Assembly: GCA_934501475.1 (NCBI GenBank)
Contig: CAKSUL010000073.1
Coordinates: forward strand, 1 to 6,870
Origin: an uncultured Roseovarius sp.
GTDB taxonomy: Bacteria; Pseudomonadota; Alphaproteobacteria; Rhodobacterales; Rhodobacteraceae
Direction of reading: 5' to 3'
DNA: 6,870 nt
Every line of letters starts with the position of its first letter. Position 1 is the first letter of the stretch. Positions 1 to 6,072 of the stretch are shown piece after piece. The notes beneath the pieces were generated by a model, which was given only the letters and a program-made list of their open reading frames with translations, had not been told where the DNA came from and ran no database searches. The translations under genes were made by a program, and so were the position numbers.

Positions 1-592
1 TCTCCAGCGTGTGGGTGGTGACGCCGGCGTTGTAGCCCCAGACCTCATGCAGCAGCACATCGCGCGCCACCACGCCCTCGGTCGAGCGGTAGAGGTATTT
101 CAGGATGTTGGTTTCCTTTTCCGTCAGGCGGATCTTGCGATCATTCTCGTCGATCAGCATCTTCATGGCGGGTTTGAACGTGTAGGGCCCAAGTTGGAAA
201 ATCGCATCCTCGGATTGTTCGTGCTGGCGCAGTTGCGCACGGATCCGCGCCAGAAGCACCGGGAACTTGAACGGTTTGGTGACGTAGTCATTGGCCCCCG
301 CATCCAGCCCCAGAATGGTGTCGGCGTCGCCGTCATGCCCGGTCAGCATCAGGATCGGACATTTGACGCCCTGCTTGCGCATCAGGCGGCACAGCTCGCG
401 CCCATCGGTGTCAGGCAGGCCGACATCGAGGATCACCAGATCATAGATCGCGTCCTTTGCGTGATGCATGGCCTCGGCACCGTTGCCGGCCTCGTAGACG
501 TCGAAATCCTCGGTCATCACCAATTGTTCGCTCAGCGCCTCGCGCAGGTCTTCGTCGTCATCCACCAGCAGGATTTTCTTGAGCTGAGCCAT
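1..592 (-). CDS. OmpR/PhoB-family response regulator (C-terminus cut by window edge)
   Basis: This is a two-component DNA-binding response regulator that would act in the cytoplasm after phosphorylation by a sensor kinase. The 197 visible residues start MAQLKKILLVDDDEDL. A receiver domain fills about residues 5-120, with the acidic cluster D11-D13, phospho-acceptor D56 in ILDVGLPD, T84 in MLTGHD and K106 in YVTKPF. The OmpR-type winged-helix domain begins near residue 131 (FQLGPYTF) and includes RLTEKETNILKYL, ending in the recognition-helix region VWGYNAGVTTHTLE; only the last wing, roughly 30-35 residues, lies outside. The start at 592 is supported by an AAAGGGGA-like ribosome binding site about 6 bases upstream. 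The gene is divergent from ribA and no kinase gene is visible. Family assignment is secure; the stimulus and regulon are unknown, so no gene symbol is given. Confidence 0.93.
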   Translation of the reverse strand, partial: MAQLKKILLVDDDEDLREALSEQLVMTEDFDVYEAGNGAEAMHHAKDAIYDLVILDVGLPDTDGRELCRLMRKQGVKCPILMLTGHDGDADTILGLDAGANDYVTKPFKFPVLLARIRAQLRQHEQSEDAIFQLGPYTFKPAMKMLIDENDRKIRLTEKETNILKYLYRSTEGVVARDVLLHEVWGYNAGVTTHTLE

Positions 593-789
593 GGTGTTCC
601 CCTTTTTGCGTGCGAGCGCACCGCCTCGCGTCGTGGCGATGCGTGCGCTTGAGAGATGCGCCCGAGCGTCGGGTTGGGCAAGGATTGTAACAACGTGATC
701 ACGGGCAAGTGTCGTTGCGCCGGGATTTGTTTCATTCTGTCTCAAAACCGATTAGACCTCAACCCGACACAGATTTACGGACCCCGCGA
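593..789. promoter_or_regulatory. Divergent intergenic region, response regulator / ribA
   Basis: These 197 bases separate the two divergent start codons and must hold both promoters. On the minus strand TACAAT (684-689) matches five of six bases of a sigma-70 -10 element, but no good -35 sits 16-18 bases above it. A perfect 10-bp palindrome, CGTGATCACG (694-703), lies right upstream of it and could be an operator. A small hairpin, CCCGA-GCG-TCGGG (661-673), falls in the predicted leader of the response regulator. No convincing -10/-35 pair was found for ribA, and I do not see the conserved boxes of an FMN riboswitch. The promoter assignments are inference. Confidence 0.4.
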
Positions 790-1893
790 ATGAGCCTTGA
801 ACCTGACATAACCGAAATGCTGGCGCGGGCGCGGGCCGATCTGCGCATGGGGGTGGCGGTGGTGCTGTCCGGGCCGGGCGATATCGGTGGCGCAGGCGTG
901 GCGGTGATGGCGGCCGAGACGCTGAGCGCCGCGCGGCTGGAGGATCTGCGCCGCCTTGGGCCGGGCGCGGTGATGGCCGTGACGGCACGGCGCGCCGAGA
1001 CGCTGAAGGCGCGCGCCTATGACGGCGATCTGGCGCGGATCGTTCTGCCCGCACATGCCGATCTGGACTGGGTGCGCGCCGTGGCTGACCCGGCCGACGA
1101 TCTGCGCAAGCCGATGAAGGGCCCCTTCACCTCGGAGCGTGGCGGCAATACCGAACTGCACCGCATCGCGCTGCGCCTGATCAAATCCGCGCGCCTGCTG
1201 CCTGCGGCGGTGATCCAGCCGCTGGCGGATGCGGCCGGGTTTGCGGCGCGCCATGGGCTGACCAGCCTGCCGGCGCAGGGCGCGGCTGCGCAGTTGGACA
1301 TCGCCAGCCCGCTGCACCGGGTGGTCGATGCGCGCCTGCCGCTGAGCGTGTCCGAGGCGGGCCGCCTGCATGTGTTTCGCCCCGAGGATGGCGGCGAGGA
1401 GCATTACGCCGTCGAGATCGGCACGCCGCCACGCGATGCCCCGGTTCTGGCGCGCCTGCATTCGGCCTGTTTCACCGGTGATCTGCTGGGCAGTCTGAAA
1501 TGCGATTGCGGCCCGCAACTGCGCGGCGCATTGGCGCAGATGGGCACCGAGGGGGCAGGCGTCCTGCTCTACCTCAACCAGGAGGGGCGCGGCATCGGGC
1601 TGGCCAACAAGATGCGGGCCTATTCGCTTCAGGATCAGGGGTTTGACACGGTCGAGGCCAATCACCGCCTTGGCTTTGAGGATGATGAGCGCGATTTCCG
1701 CATCGGCGCCGGCATCCTGCGCGAAATGGGGTTTTCCTCGGTGCGGCTGATGACCAACAACCCGGCCAAGATCGCGATGATGGCCCAAAACGGCATCGCC
1801 GTGGTCGAGCGCGTGCCCCTGCAGGTTGGCGAAGGCGAGCATAACCGGGCGTATCTGGCCACGAAGGCGGCCAAATCGGGCCATCTGCTGTGA
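790..1893 (+). CDS. ribA: GTP cyclohydrolase II with degenerate RibB-like N-terminal domain
   Basis: RibA opens and deformylates GTP to 2,5-diamino-6-ribosylamino-4(3H)-pyrimidinone 5'-phosphate, the first step of riboflavin synthesis in the cytoplasm. The 367-residue protein has its catalytic domain at about residues 170-367. Zinc ligands C227, C238 and C240 (ACFTGD...KCDCG) keep the 11/2 spacing of E. coli RibA C54/C65/C67, and Y278, D299 and R301 match its Y105, D126 and R128. NQEGRGIGL, TVEANHRLGF, TNNPAK and the GHLL terminus are also typical. One change is HSAC where E. coli has HSEC. Residues 8-165 resemble RibB (VMAAETLS; RGGNTELHRIALRL) but lack its catalytic acidic loop. ATG 790 is chosen because similarity begins there; only a weak ACGGA ribosome binding site precedes it. 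An in-frame GTG at 709 would add 27 unlikely residues. The gene converges on the flavin reductase gene. Confidence 0.93.
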   Translation: MSLEPDITEMLARARADLRMGVAVVLSGPGDIGGAGVAVMAAETLSAARLEDLRRLGPGAVMAVTARRAETLKARAYDGDLARIVLPAHADLDWVRAVADPADDLRKPMKGPFTSERGGNTELHRIALRLIKSARLLPAAVIQPLADAAGFAARHGLTSLPAQGAAAQLDIASPLHRVVDARLPLSVSEAGRLHVFRPEDGGEEHYAVEIGTPPRDAPVLARLHSACFTGDLLGSLKCDCGPQLRGALAQMGTEGAGVLLYLNQEGRGIGLANKMRAYSLQDQGFDTVEANHRLGFEDDERDFRIGAGILREMGFSSVRLMTNNPAKIAMMAQNGIAVVERVPLQVGEGEHNRAYLATKAAKSGHLL

Positions 1894-1905
1894 GGCAGGG
1901 GCAGG

Positions 1906-1929
1906 TTCTTTGAGTATTTTAGCAAAGAA
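1906..1929. terminator. Short AT-rich hairpin after ribA
   Basis: TTCTTTG (1906-1912) and CAAAGAA (1923-1929) are perfect inverted repeats around a 10-base AT-rich loop, 12 bases after the ribA stop. It stands out against the GC-rich surroundings. A very similar GAGTATTTT-containing motif is, from memory, common after genes in Rhodobacteraceae. The position between convergent genes suggests a two-way transcription end, but the stem is short and no run of T follows it, so this is a tentative call. Confidence 0.4.
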
Positions 1930-1952
1930 GAAGCCGGGGCAAGGTGTCTCGG

Positions 1953-1978
1953 ACCTGAATGCGCCGCGCGATTCAGGT
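1953..1978. terminator. Inverted repeat overlapping the flavin reductase stop codon
   Basis: ACCTGAAT (1953-1960) and ATTCAGGT (1971-1978) form a perfect 8-bp inverted repeat with a 10-base GC-rich loop. The right arm contains the stop codon of the leftward flavin reductase gene. Its place between convergent genes fits transcription termination, but neither strand has a T-run after the stem, so it could instead protect mRNA ends or be chance. Confidence 0.35.
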
Positions 1979-2422
1979 CTTGGGGCGCACGACGTGGAAA
2001 TCGCCCTGCATGTAGGTCAGCGGTTTTTCCTTGGAGCCGTGGATGTCGTGCACCTGGCCGATGCAGATCGTGTGGCTGCCATGCACGATGCTGTGTTCCA
2101 GCGTGCAGATGAAGCCCAGGCTTTGATCCAGAACCGGGCCTGAGGGCGTGTCGCTTGTGTCGAGTCCGGCAAAGCGCATCGCCATTTCACCCGCATCCTC
2201 GGGCAGGACATTGACGCAGAACACGGCATTTTCCAGCACGGCGGTCTCGATCCGGCTGCCGGTGCGCAGGCAGACCAGCACCGAGGGCGGATCGGCGGAG
2301 AGCGAGGAAAACGCGCTGACCGTGGCCCCGGCGCAGCCCGCGACGCCGTCGGTCGTGACCACGGTCACGGTGGTTGCGACCTGACGCATGGCGGCGATGA
2401 AGGCGTCGCGATCAACTGTCAT
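1973..2422 (-). CDS. Flavin reductase-like domain protein (FMN-binding split barrel)
   Basis: This is a 149-residue protein of the flavin reductase-like family, whose members reduce FMN or FAD with NAD(P)H, often to supply a partner monooxygenase. The single domain fills the protein. Visible family signs are an N-terminal FIAAMRQVATTVTVVTT strand, the flavin-binding stretch GATVSAFSSLSADPPSVLVCL, FCVNVL, and LEHSIVHGSHTICIGQV near the C-terminus, which corresponds to the usual GDHTIFIGRV-type motif. The length is slightly short but within the family range. The frame stays open upstream to about 2677, but that part is not protein-like; ATG 2422 has a GAGG ribosome binding site 6 bases before it and begins right at the conserved domain. 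No monooxygenase gene is in view, so partner and substrate are unknown. HpaC- or RutF-like roles are possible but not supported by context. Confidence 0.85.
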   Translation of the reverse strand: MTVDRDAFIAAMRQVATTVTVVTTDGVAGCAGATVSAFSSLSADPPSVLVCLRTGSRIETAVLENAVFCVNVLPEDAGEMAMRFAGLDTSDTPSGPVLDQSLGFICTLEHSIVHGSHTICIGQVHDIHGSKEKPLTYMQGDFHVVRPKT

Positions 2423-2470
2423 TTCGGGCCTCGTGTGGTTGTGCCCGGCCAGAATGGCAGGGAATGCGCG

Positions 2471-2489
2471 CCGGCGACAGTGGCGCCGG
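2471..2489. repeat. Small GC hairpin in flavin reductase leader
   Basis: CCGGCG (2471-2476) and CGCCGG (2484-2489) can pair across a 7-base loop about 50 bases upstream of the flavin reductase start. Such GC stems occur readily by chance in this base composition, and no function is claimed. Confidence 0.25.
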
Positions 2490-2500
2490 TTTGCCCTGAA

Positions 2501-2543
2501 GCGTTTTGCATTTGATCCGAGCCACGGATCAGATGCAAAACGC
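2501..2543. repeat. Long near-perfect palindrome (19-bp arms, 5-base loop)
   Basis: GCGTTTTGCATTTGATCCG (2501-2519) is followed after AGCCA by CGGATCAGATGCAAAACGC (2525-2543). Eighteen of 19 positions pair perfectly and the remaining one is a T/G mismatch that is a G-U wobble in one of the two possible RNAs. It lies between two leftward genes, about 80 bases upstream of the flavin reductase start and 65 bases after the amidotransferase stop. It is too long to be chance. It may be a dispersed intergenic repeat (REP/MITE-like), a strong terminator, or an mRNA-stabilising stem; no target-site duplication is evident. Confidence 0.75.
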
Positions 2544-2567
2544 CCACAACATCGAAGGGGCGCGGGC

Positions 2568-2605
2568 CCTTTCCGCTTTCCCTGGTTCAGGAAAAACGCA
2601 AAAGG
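2568..2605 (-). terminator. Hairpin directly after the amidotransferase gene
   Basis: Reading the minus strand, the stop codon of the amidotransferase is followed within 3 bases by a stem of about 17 pairs: arms at 2588-2605 and 2568-2584 around a 3-base AAC loop. The inner part CCTG/CAGG is perfect; the outer part has several G-U wobbles and one G-G mismatch. Placed right behind a gene, it probably ends transcription or shields the 3' end. There is no clean T-tract after it. Confidence 0.5.
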
Positions 2606-2607
2606 CT

Positions 2608-3348
2608 TTAGCGGCGATAGCGGGTGACGAAATTGCGCAGGATGCGTTCGGGCGCGTGGACATCCGCCGCGCGGCACATGGCGATCAGGTCATCGGCGGC
2701 TTCGGGGGCGAAATAGCCGCTATGGCGGTAGATCCTGATCCGGGTCTCGAACCCGTCGCTGTCGGCCTCGGGGTGGAACTGCGTGGCATAGACATTCGCG
2801 CCGTGGCGGATCATCTGGAACGGGCAGGCGGGCGAGGCGATCAGGTGGGTGCAGCCCGTCGGCAGGGCTTGCAGCGCCTCCTTGTGGCCGACAAAGGCCT
2901 GGAACGCCTCCGGAAGGTCATGGAGCAGCGGATCGGTGCGCCCGGCCTCGGTGAGGGTGCAATCGGTGGTGCCCACCGCCTCGCCATAGGCGCGTTTGCT
3001 GACATCGCCGCCCAGATGCGCGCCAAGGATGCCGATGCCATAGCAGCAGCCGAGAAAGGGAATGTCGCGCGCGGTCACTTCGGGCATGAGCGAAAGGACG
3101 GCGGTTTCGATCCTGGCTTCGGTCGGGGTCTTGTCGGTGGGCGCGTCGCTGACGCAGCCCGGCCCGCCGCCGACGATCACGCCGCTGAAATCGTCAAGCG
3201 AGAGATCGCCCGGCAGCCCCTCGCAATCCAGCCGGATGCGCCGTGTGTCCTGTGCCTTCAGCCCGCCCTTGCGCAGCATCGCGGCGAATTCGTCATCGGC
3301 GGCCGCCGTTTCGGGGCGCAGTTGCAGGATGAGGAATGGTCTGGTCAT
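2608..3348 (-). CDS. Stand-alone class I glutamine amidotransferase
   Basis: This 246-residue protein has a class I (triad) glutamine amidotransferase fold like the GuaA N-terminal domain. Such domains hydrolyse glutamine to release ammonia, or act as gamma-glutamyl hydrolases or transferases. The triad is visible: nucleophile C102 in FLGCCYGIGILGA, H192 and E194 in ATQFHPEAD. The oxyanion-region GGGPGCVSD lies at 60-68, and GHKEAL at 154-159 is typical of this subgroup. A roughly 50-residue helical tail follows (IRIYRHSGYFAPEAADDL...). No synthetase domain is fused or adjacent, so it is not GMP synthase itself and the acceptor is unknown. ATG 3348 fits the domain start (MTRPFLILQLRPE) and has a GGAG site at good spacing; an upstream in-frame ATG at 3402 adds residues without family character. 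It is divergent from the lipid A operon. Confidence 0.88.
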   Translation of the reverse strand: MTRPFLILQLRPETAAADDEFAAMLRKGGLKAQDTRRIRLDCEGLPGDLSLDDFSGVIVGGGPGCVSDAPTDKTPTEARIETAVLSLMPEVTARDIPFLGCCYGIGILGAHLGGDVSKRAYGEAVGTTDCTLTEAGRTDPLLHDLPEAFQAFVGHKEALQALPTGCTHLIASPACPFQMIRHGANVYATQFHPEADSDGFETRIRIYRHSGYFAPEAADDLIAMCRAADVHAPERILRNFVTRYRR

Positions 3349-3448
3349 GGGTGGCTCCGCCGGTGAGGTCTGTGTGCTGGCCCATCGCAGGGCCTGCGTC
3401 AAGGCTGCGCCGCTTTCTCCCTTGGCGATCGGGCGTGCGCGCCACAGT

Positions 3449-3467
3449 CGCCAGACACCGTCTGGCG
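3449..3467. promoter_or_regulatory. Perfect 8-3-8 inverted repeat, possible operator
   Basis: CGCCAGAC (3449-3456), ACC, GTCTGGCG (3460-3467) is a perfect inverted repeat in the 213-bp gap between the divergent amidotransferase and DUF4170 genes. It sits about 34 bases upstream of the predicted -35 of the rightward operon. It could be a regulator binding site serving one or both promoters; a role as a hairpin in RNA is less likely here. No known regulator consensus was recognised. Confidence 0.4.
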
Positions 3468-3500
3468 GGCAGAACCGGGCCGAACTGCCCTGTCATCCGC

Positions 3501-3528
3501 TTGACGCGGCGCGGCAATGCAATAGTTT
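3501..3528 (+). promoter_or_regulatory. Predicted sigma-70-type promoter of the DUF4170-waaA-lpxK operon
   Basis: TTGACG (3501-3506) is a near-consensus -35 for alphaproteobacteria. After a 16-base spacer comes TAGTTT (3523-3528), a weak -10 that keeps the first T, the A and the final T. Transcription would start near 3535, giving a leader of about 27 bases before ATG 3562. The prediction is by eye only. Confidence 0.45.
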
Positions 3529-3561
3529 GGCACATCTCTGGCCCGAATGAGGAACCCCGTC

Positions 3562-3804
3562 ATGACCCAGCGCCTGCACCTCGTCTTTGGTGGCGAACTG
3601 GCCGATCCGGCCCGCAATGTATTCAAATCCGTGGATGATCTGCATATCGTCGGCATTTTTCCGAACTATCAGAGCGCCTTCAACGCCTGGAAATCCGAGG
3701 CGCAGCGCACGGTCGACAATGCGCATATGCGCTATTTCATCGCCCATCTGCACAAGCTGCGCGATGAGAAGAGCGAGGCCTCTCCGACCGAGGAACTGGG
3801 CTAA
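3562..3804 (+). CDS. DUF4170 family small protein
   Basis: This 80-residue soluble protein matches the DUF4170 family of alphaproteobacteria, recognised from RLHLVFGGEL, the DDLHIVGIFPNY stretch and the highly conserved run around residues 48-68 (EAQRTVDNAHMRYFIAHLHKL). No signal peptide, membrane segment or catalytic motif is apparent, and its biochemical role is not known to me. It is the first gene of a tight operon with the Kdo transferase (9 bases away) and lpxK, which suggests a part in making or regulating the lipid A-Kdo core. ATG 3562 is chosen over the in-frame ATG at 3547 because GAGGAA (3549-3554) lies 7 bases before 3562 and would be inside the gene otherwise. A promoter-like sequence lies just upstream. 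Confidence 0.88.
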   Translation: MTQRLHLVFGGELADPARNVFKSVDDLHIVGIFPNYQSAFNAWKSEAQRTVDNAHMRYFIAHLHKLRDEKSEASPTEELG

Positions 3805-3813
3805 GTCCGGGCC

Positions 3814-5031
3814 ATGGCCTCCTCGCTCAGCCTGAGTGCCTATCTGGCATGGGCGCGTCGCGCCGGACAGGCGGGGCCGGCCCCTGAGCGGATCCGCCCC
3901 AGGGGCGCGCTGATCTGGGGTCATGCGACCAGTCTGGAACATGCCAACGCGCTGGTGCAACTGGCCGAGCGTCTGGCGCATGTGCGACCGGGGCTGCATA
4001 AGCTGCTGACGCGTGGCGATGATGTCGCCCCGCCCACGCATCAGCGCGCCTGCGTCATTCAGGCGGATCTGCCGCATGATACCGTGCCCGACGCCGAGGC
4101 GTTTCTGGCCCATTGGGCGCCCGATATCGGCCTGTGGACCGGCGGCGATCTGCGCCCCGCGCTGCTGAGTTGTGCGGACAAGCAGGAGATCCCGCTGTTC
4201 CTGCTGGATGCCCATGAGGCGCGGCTGTCGCGCACCAGCTGGCGCTGGTTTCCGGATCTGCCGAAATCGCTGCTGGGGATGTTCTCGCTGATATTGGCGC
4301 GCTCCGAGCGTGATGCGAGGCTGTTGATGCGGCTGGGGGTCAAGGAGGAGGATATCGCCGTTGCGGGTGTCTTTCGCGAGGGCGCGATCGTGCTGCCCTG
4401 CAATGCAGCCGAGCGCGATGAGCTGGCCGATCTGCTGCGCGGGCGCCCGATCTGGCTGGCCGCGATGGTGCAACCCGGTGAGTTGGGCATCGTGCTGGAC
4501 GCGCATCGCGCGGTGGCGCGGGTGACGCACCGGATTTTCCTGATCCTTGCGCCCGATGACGAAACCCGCGCGGATCAGTTCCGCAGCGCACTGGATGCGG
4601 CGGGGATGCGTTATTGCACATGGTCGCAGGGGCAGATGCCCGAAGAGACGACGCAGGTTCTGCTGGCGGATACGCGCGGCGACATGGGGCTGTGGTATCG
4701 GCTGGCCACGATCACCCTGATGGGCAGTTCGCTGGAGCCGGGCAATGCCGGGCGCGACCCCAACGAACCGGCGGCGCACGGATCGGCGATTGTCTATGGT
4801 CCGAATGTGCGCCGCTATCTGTCCAGCTACAAGCGCTATGCCGAGGCGGGCGCGGCGCGCATCGTGCGCGACAGTGACACGCTGGCCGCCGCCCTCGGGC
4901 AGTTGATCGCGCCGGATCAGTCGGCGGTGATGGCCCATGCGGCATGGGATGTGGCATCGGCCGGGGCCGGGGTGACGGACCGCATACTGGACCTGATCCA
5001 GGACACGCTTGACGTGCTTGAGGCGGGGTGA
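3814..5031 (+). CDS. waaA: Divergent 3-deoxy-D-manno-octulosonic acid (Kdo) transferase
   Basis: This 405-residue protein is a GT30-type glycosyltransferase that would move Kdo from CMP-Kdo to lipid IVA at the inner membrane. The N-terminal half has [14 protein letters not shown], aligning with HSVSVGET of E. coli WaaA, so E42 is the likely general base. The C-terminal GT-B half has RPIWLAAM (211-218), [16 protein letters not shown] (to 298, compare VGDTMGELMLLYGIA) and [20 protein letters not shown] (304-323), corresponding to GGSL...GGHNPLEAAAH. It is unusual: the N-terminal membrane helix is absent, METELWP is replaced by [10 protein letters not shown], and the HEGEE segment by VQPGEL. ATG 3814 lies 9 bases after the DUF4170 stop with a poor ribosome binding site, so coupled translation is likely. 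The operon with lpxK strongly supports the role, though the exact Kdo number added cannot be read from sequence. Confidence 0.82.
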   Translation: MASSLSLSAYLAWARRAGQAGPAPERIRPRGALIWGHATSLEHANALVQLAERLAHVRPGLHKLLTRGDDVAPPTHQRACVIQADLPHDTVPDAEAFLAHWAPDIGLWTGGDLRPALLSCADKQEIPLFLLDAHEARLSRTSWRWFPDLPKSLLGMFSLILARSERDARLLMRLGVKEEDIAVAGVFREGAIVLPCNAAERDELADLLRGRPIWLAAMVQPGELGIVLDAHRAVARVTHRIFLILAPDDETRADQFRSALDAAGMRYCTWSQGQMPEETTQVLLADTRGDMGLWYRLATITLMGSSLEPGNAGRDPNEPAAHGSAIVYGPNVRRYLSSYKRYAEAGAARIVRDSDTLAAALGQLIAPDQSAVMAHAAWDVASAGAGVTDRILDLIQDTLDVLEAG

Positions 5032-6038
5032 TGCGCGCGCCGGGTTTCTGGTTCACCGCGCCCACGCGCCGGACGCTGCGCGCCCGGATGCTGCGCCCTC
5101 TGGGATGGCTCTATGCGCGCGCGACGGCGCGGCGGCTGGCGCGCGGTGGCGGGGTCAGGCCGGGGGTGCCGGTGATCTGTGTCGGCAACCTGAATGCGGG
5201 CGGCACCGGCAAGACGCCGACGGTGATCGCGCTGGTGTCGCGGCTGATCGCGCAGGGCGTTGACGTGCATGTGGTCACGCGCGGCCATGGCGGGCGGCTG
5301 GAGGGGCCGGTCGCGGTCAATGAGCGCGCCCACAGCGCCGCGGATGTCGGCGATGAGCCGCTGTTGATCGCCGCCTTCGCGCCGGTCTGGGTGGCGCGCG
5401 ACCGCGCGGCGGGGGCGCTGGCGGCGGTGGGCGCGGGTGCGCAGGTCATCGTGCTGGATGACGGGTTCCAGAACCCGGCGCTGATCAAGGATCTGTCGAT
5501 CATCGTGGTGGACGCCGCGCAGGGCTTTGGCAACGGGTTGTGCCTGCCGGCCGGGCCGTTGCGCGAACCGGTGGATGTGGGGCTGGCGCGCGCCGACATG
5601 GTGCTGTCGATCGGGGATGAGACCGCGCAGCGCGCGTTTGACGCGACATGGGCGCGCGCGATCAAGGGGCCGCATCTGCGGGGGCGTTTGCAGCCGCTGG
5701 CGACCGGGATGGATTGGCAGGGCGCGCGCTGTCTGGCCTTTGCCGGGATCGGGCATCCCGAGAAATTCTTTGCCACGTTGCGCGCGCTTGGGGCCGATCT
5801 GGTGCGCGCCGAGGCGCTGGAGGATCACCAGCCGCTGACGACCGCGCTGATGACCCGGCTGGAGGGTGAGGCGCATCTGTTGGGCGCGCAACTGGTGACC
5901 ACCGAAAAGGACGCGGTGCGCCTGCCTGCCACCTTCCGTCAGAAGGTCGTGACCGTGCCGGTGCGGCTGGAGATCGACGACTGGTCGGCACTGGACGGCG
6001 CGCTTGCGGCGCTGATGAAGACCAGCGCCGCGCCATAG
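5031..6038 (+). CDS. lpxK: Tetraacyldisaccharide 4'-kinase
   Basis: LpxK phosphorylates the 4' position of the tetraacyl disaccharide 1-phosphate to give lipid IVA, a step at the cytoplasmic face of the inner membrane. The 335-residue protein is of normal length and canonical. A basic, partly hydrophobic N-terminal segment (about residues 5-35) fits membrane association. The P-loop is NAGGTGKT (55-62), followed by VTRGHGG, VGDEPLL (106-112, D108 being the likely catalytic aspartate), the Walker B stretch VLDDGFQN (141-148), GFGNG...[27 protein letters not shown] (where many relatives have DHH) and [13 protein letters not shown] 5031 overlaps the TGA of waaA by one base (TGATG), with GAGG 7 bases ahead, pointing to coupled translation; a GTG at 5028 would add one residue. 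Its product is the acceptor for the enzyme encoded just upstream. Confidence 0.96.
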   Translation: MRAPGFWFTAPTRRTLRARMLRPLGWLYARATARRLARGGGVRPGVPVICVGNLNAGGTGKTPTVIALVSRLIAQGVDVHVVTRGHGGRLEGPVAVNERAHSAADVGDEPLLIAAFAPVWVARDRAAGALAAVGAGAQVIVLDDGFQNPALIKDLSIIVVDAAQGFGNGLCLPAGPLREPVDVGLARADMVLSIGDETAQRAFDATWARAIKGPHLRGRLQPLATGMDWQGARCLAFAGIGHPEKFFATLRALGADLVRAEALEDHQPLTTALMTRLEGEAHLLGAQLVTTEKDAVRLPATFRQKVVTVPVRLEIDDWSALDGALAALMKTSAAP

Positions 6039-6043
6039 AGTCG

Positions 6044-6065
6044 CGTCAGGGTCACGTCAGGGTCG
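6044..6065. repeat. Two tandem copies of an 11-bp unit
   Basis: CGTCAGGGTCA (6044-6054) is repeated directly as CGTCAGGGTCG (6055-6065) in the 34-bp gap between the convergent lpxK and CoA-transferase genes. It probably arose by slippage; no function is evident. No clear terminator hairpin with a T-run is present in this gap. Confidence 0.6.
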
Positions 6066-6072
6066 CGCCGGT

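Noticed and set aside
709..789. GTG at 709 as the start of ribA
   Set aside because: It would add 27 residues without family similarity and has no ribosome binding site; ATG 790 starts right at the conserved region.
720..789. Possible FMN riboswitch ahead of ribA
   Set aside because: The leader is short and the conserved RFN-element boxes are not visible.
775..1884. Long open frame antisense to ribA (369 codons)
   Set aside because: It mirrors the codon structure of a clear ribA gene in a GC-rich genome; its translation is rich in Arg, His and Gln with no recognisable domain.
2423..2677. Upstream extension of the flavin reductase frame
   Set aside because: It would translate through the palindrome and into the 3' end of the amidotransferase gene; the residues are not protein-like and ATG 2422 has a good ribosome binding site.
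2506..3366. Plus-strand open frame antisense to the amidotransferase
   Set aside because: It is a frame shadow; the minus strand encodes an intact catalytic triad and family motifs.
3493..4938. 481-codon open frame antisense to the DUF4170 and waaA genes
   Set aside because: Low-complexity Arg/Gln/His-rich translation, no ribosome binding site of note, and it covers two well-supported genes on the other strand.
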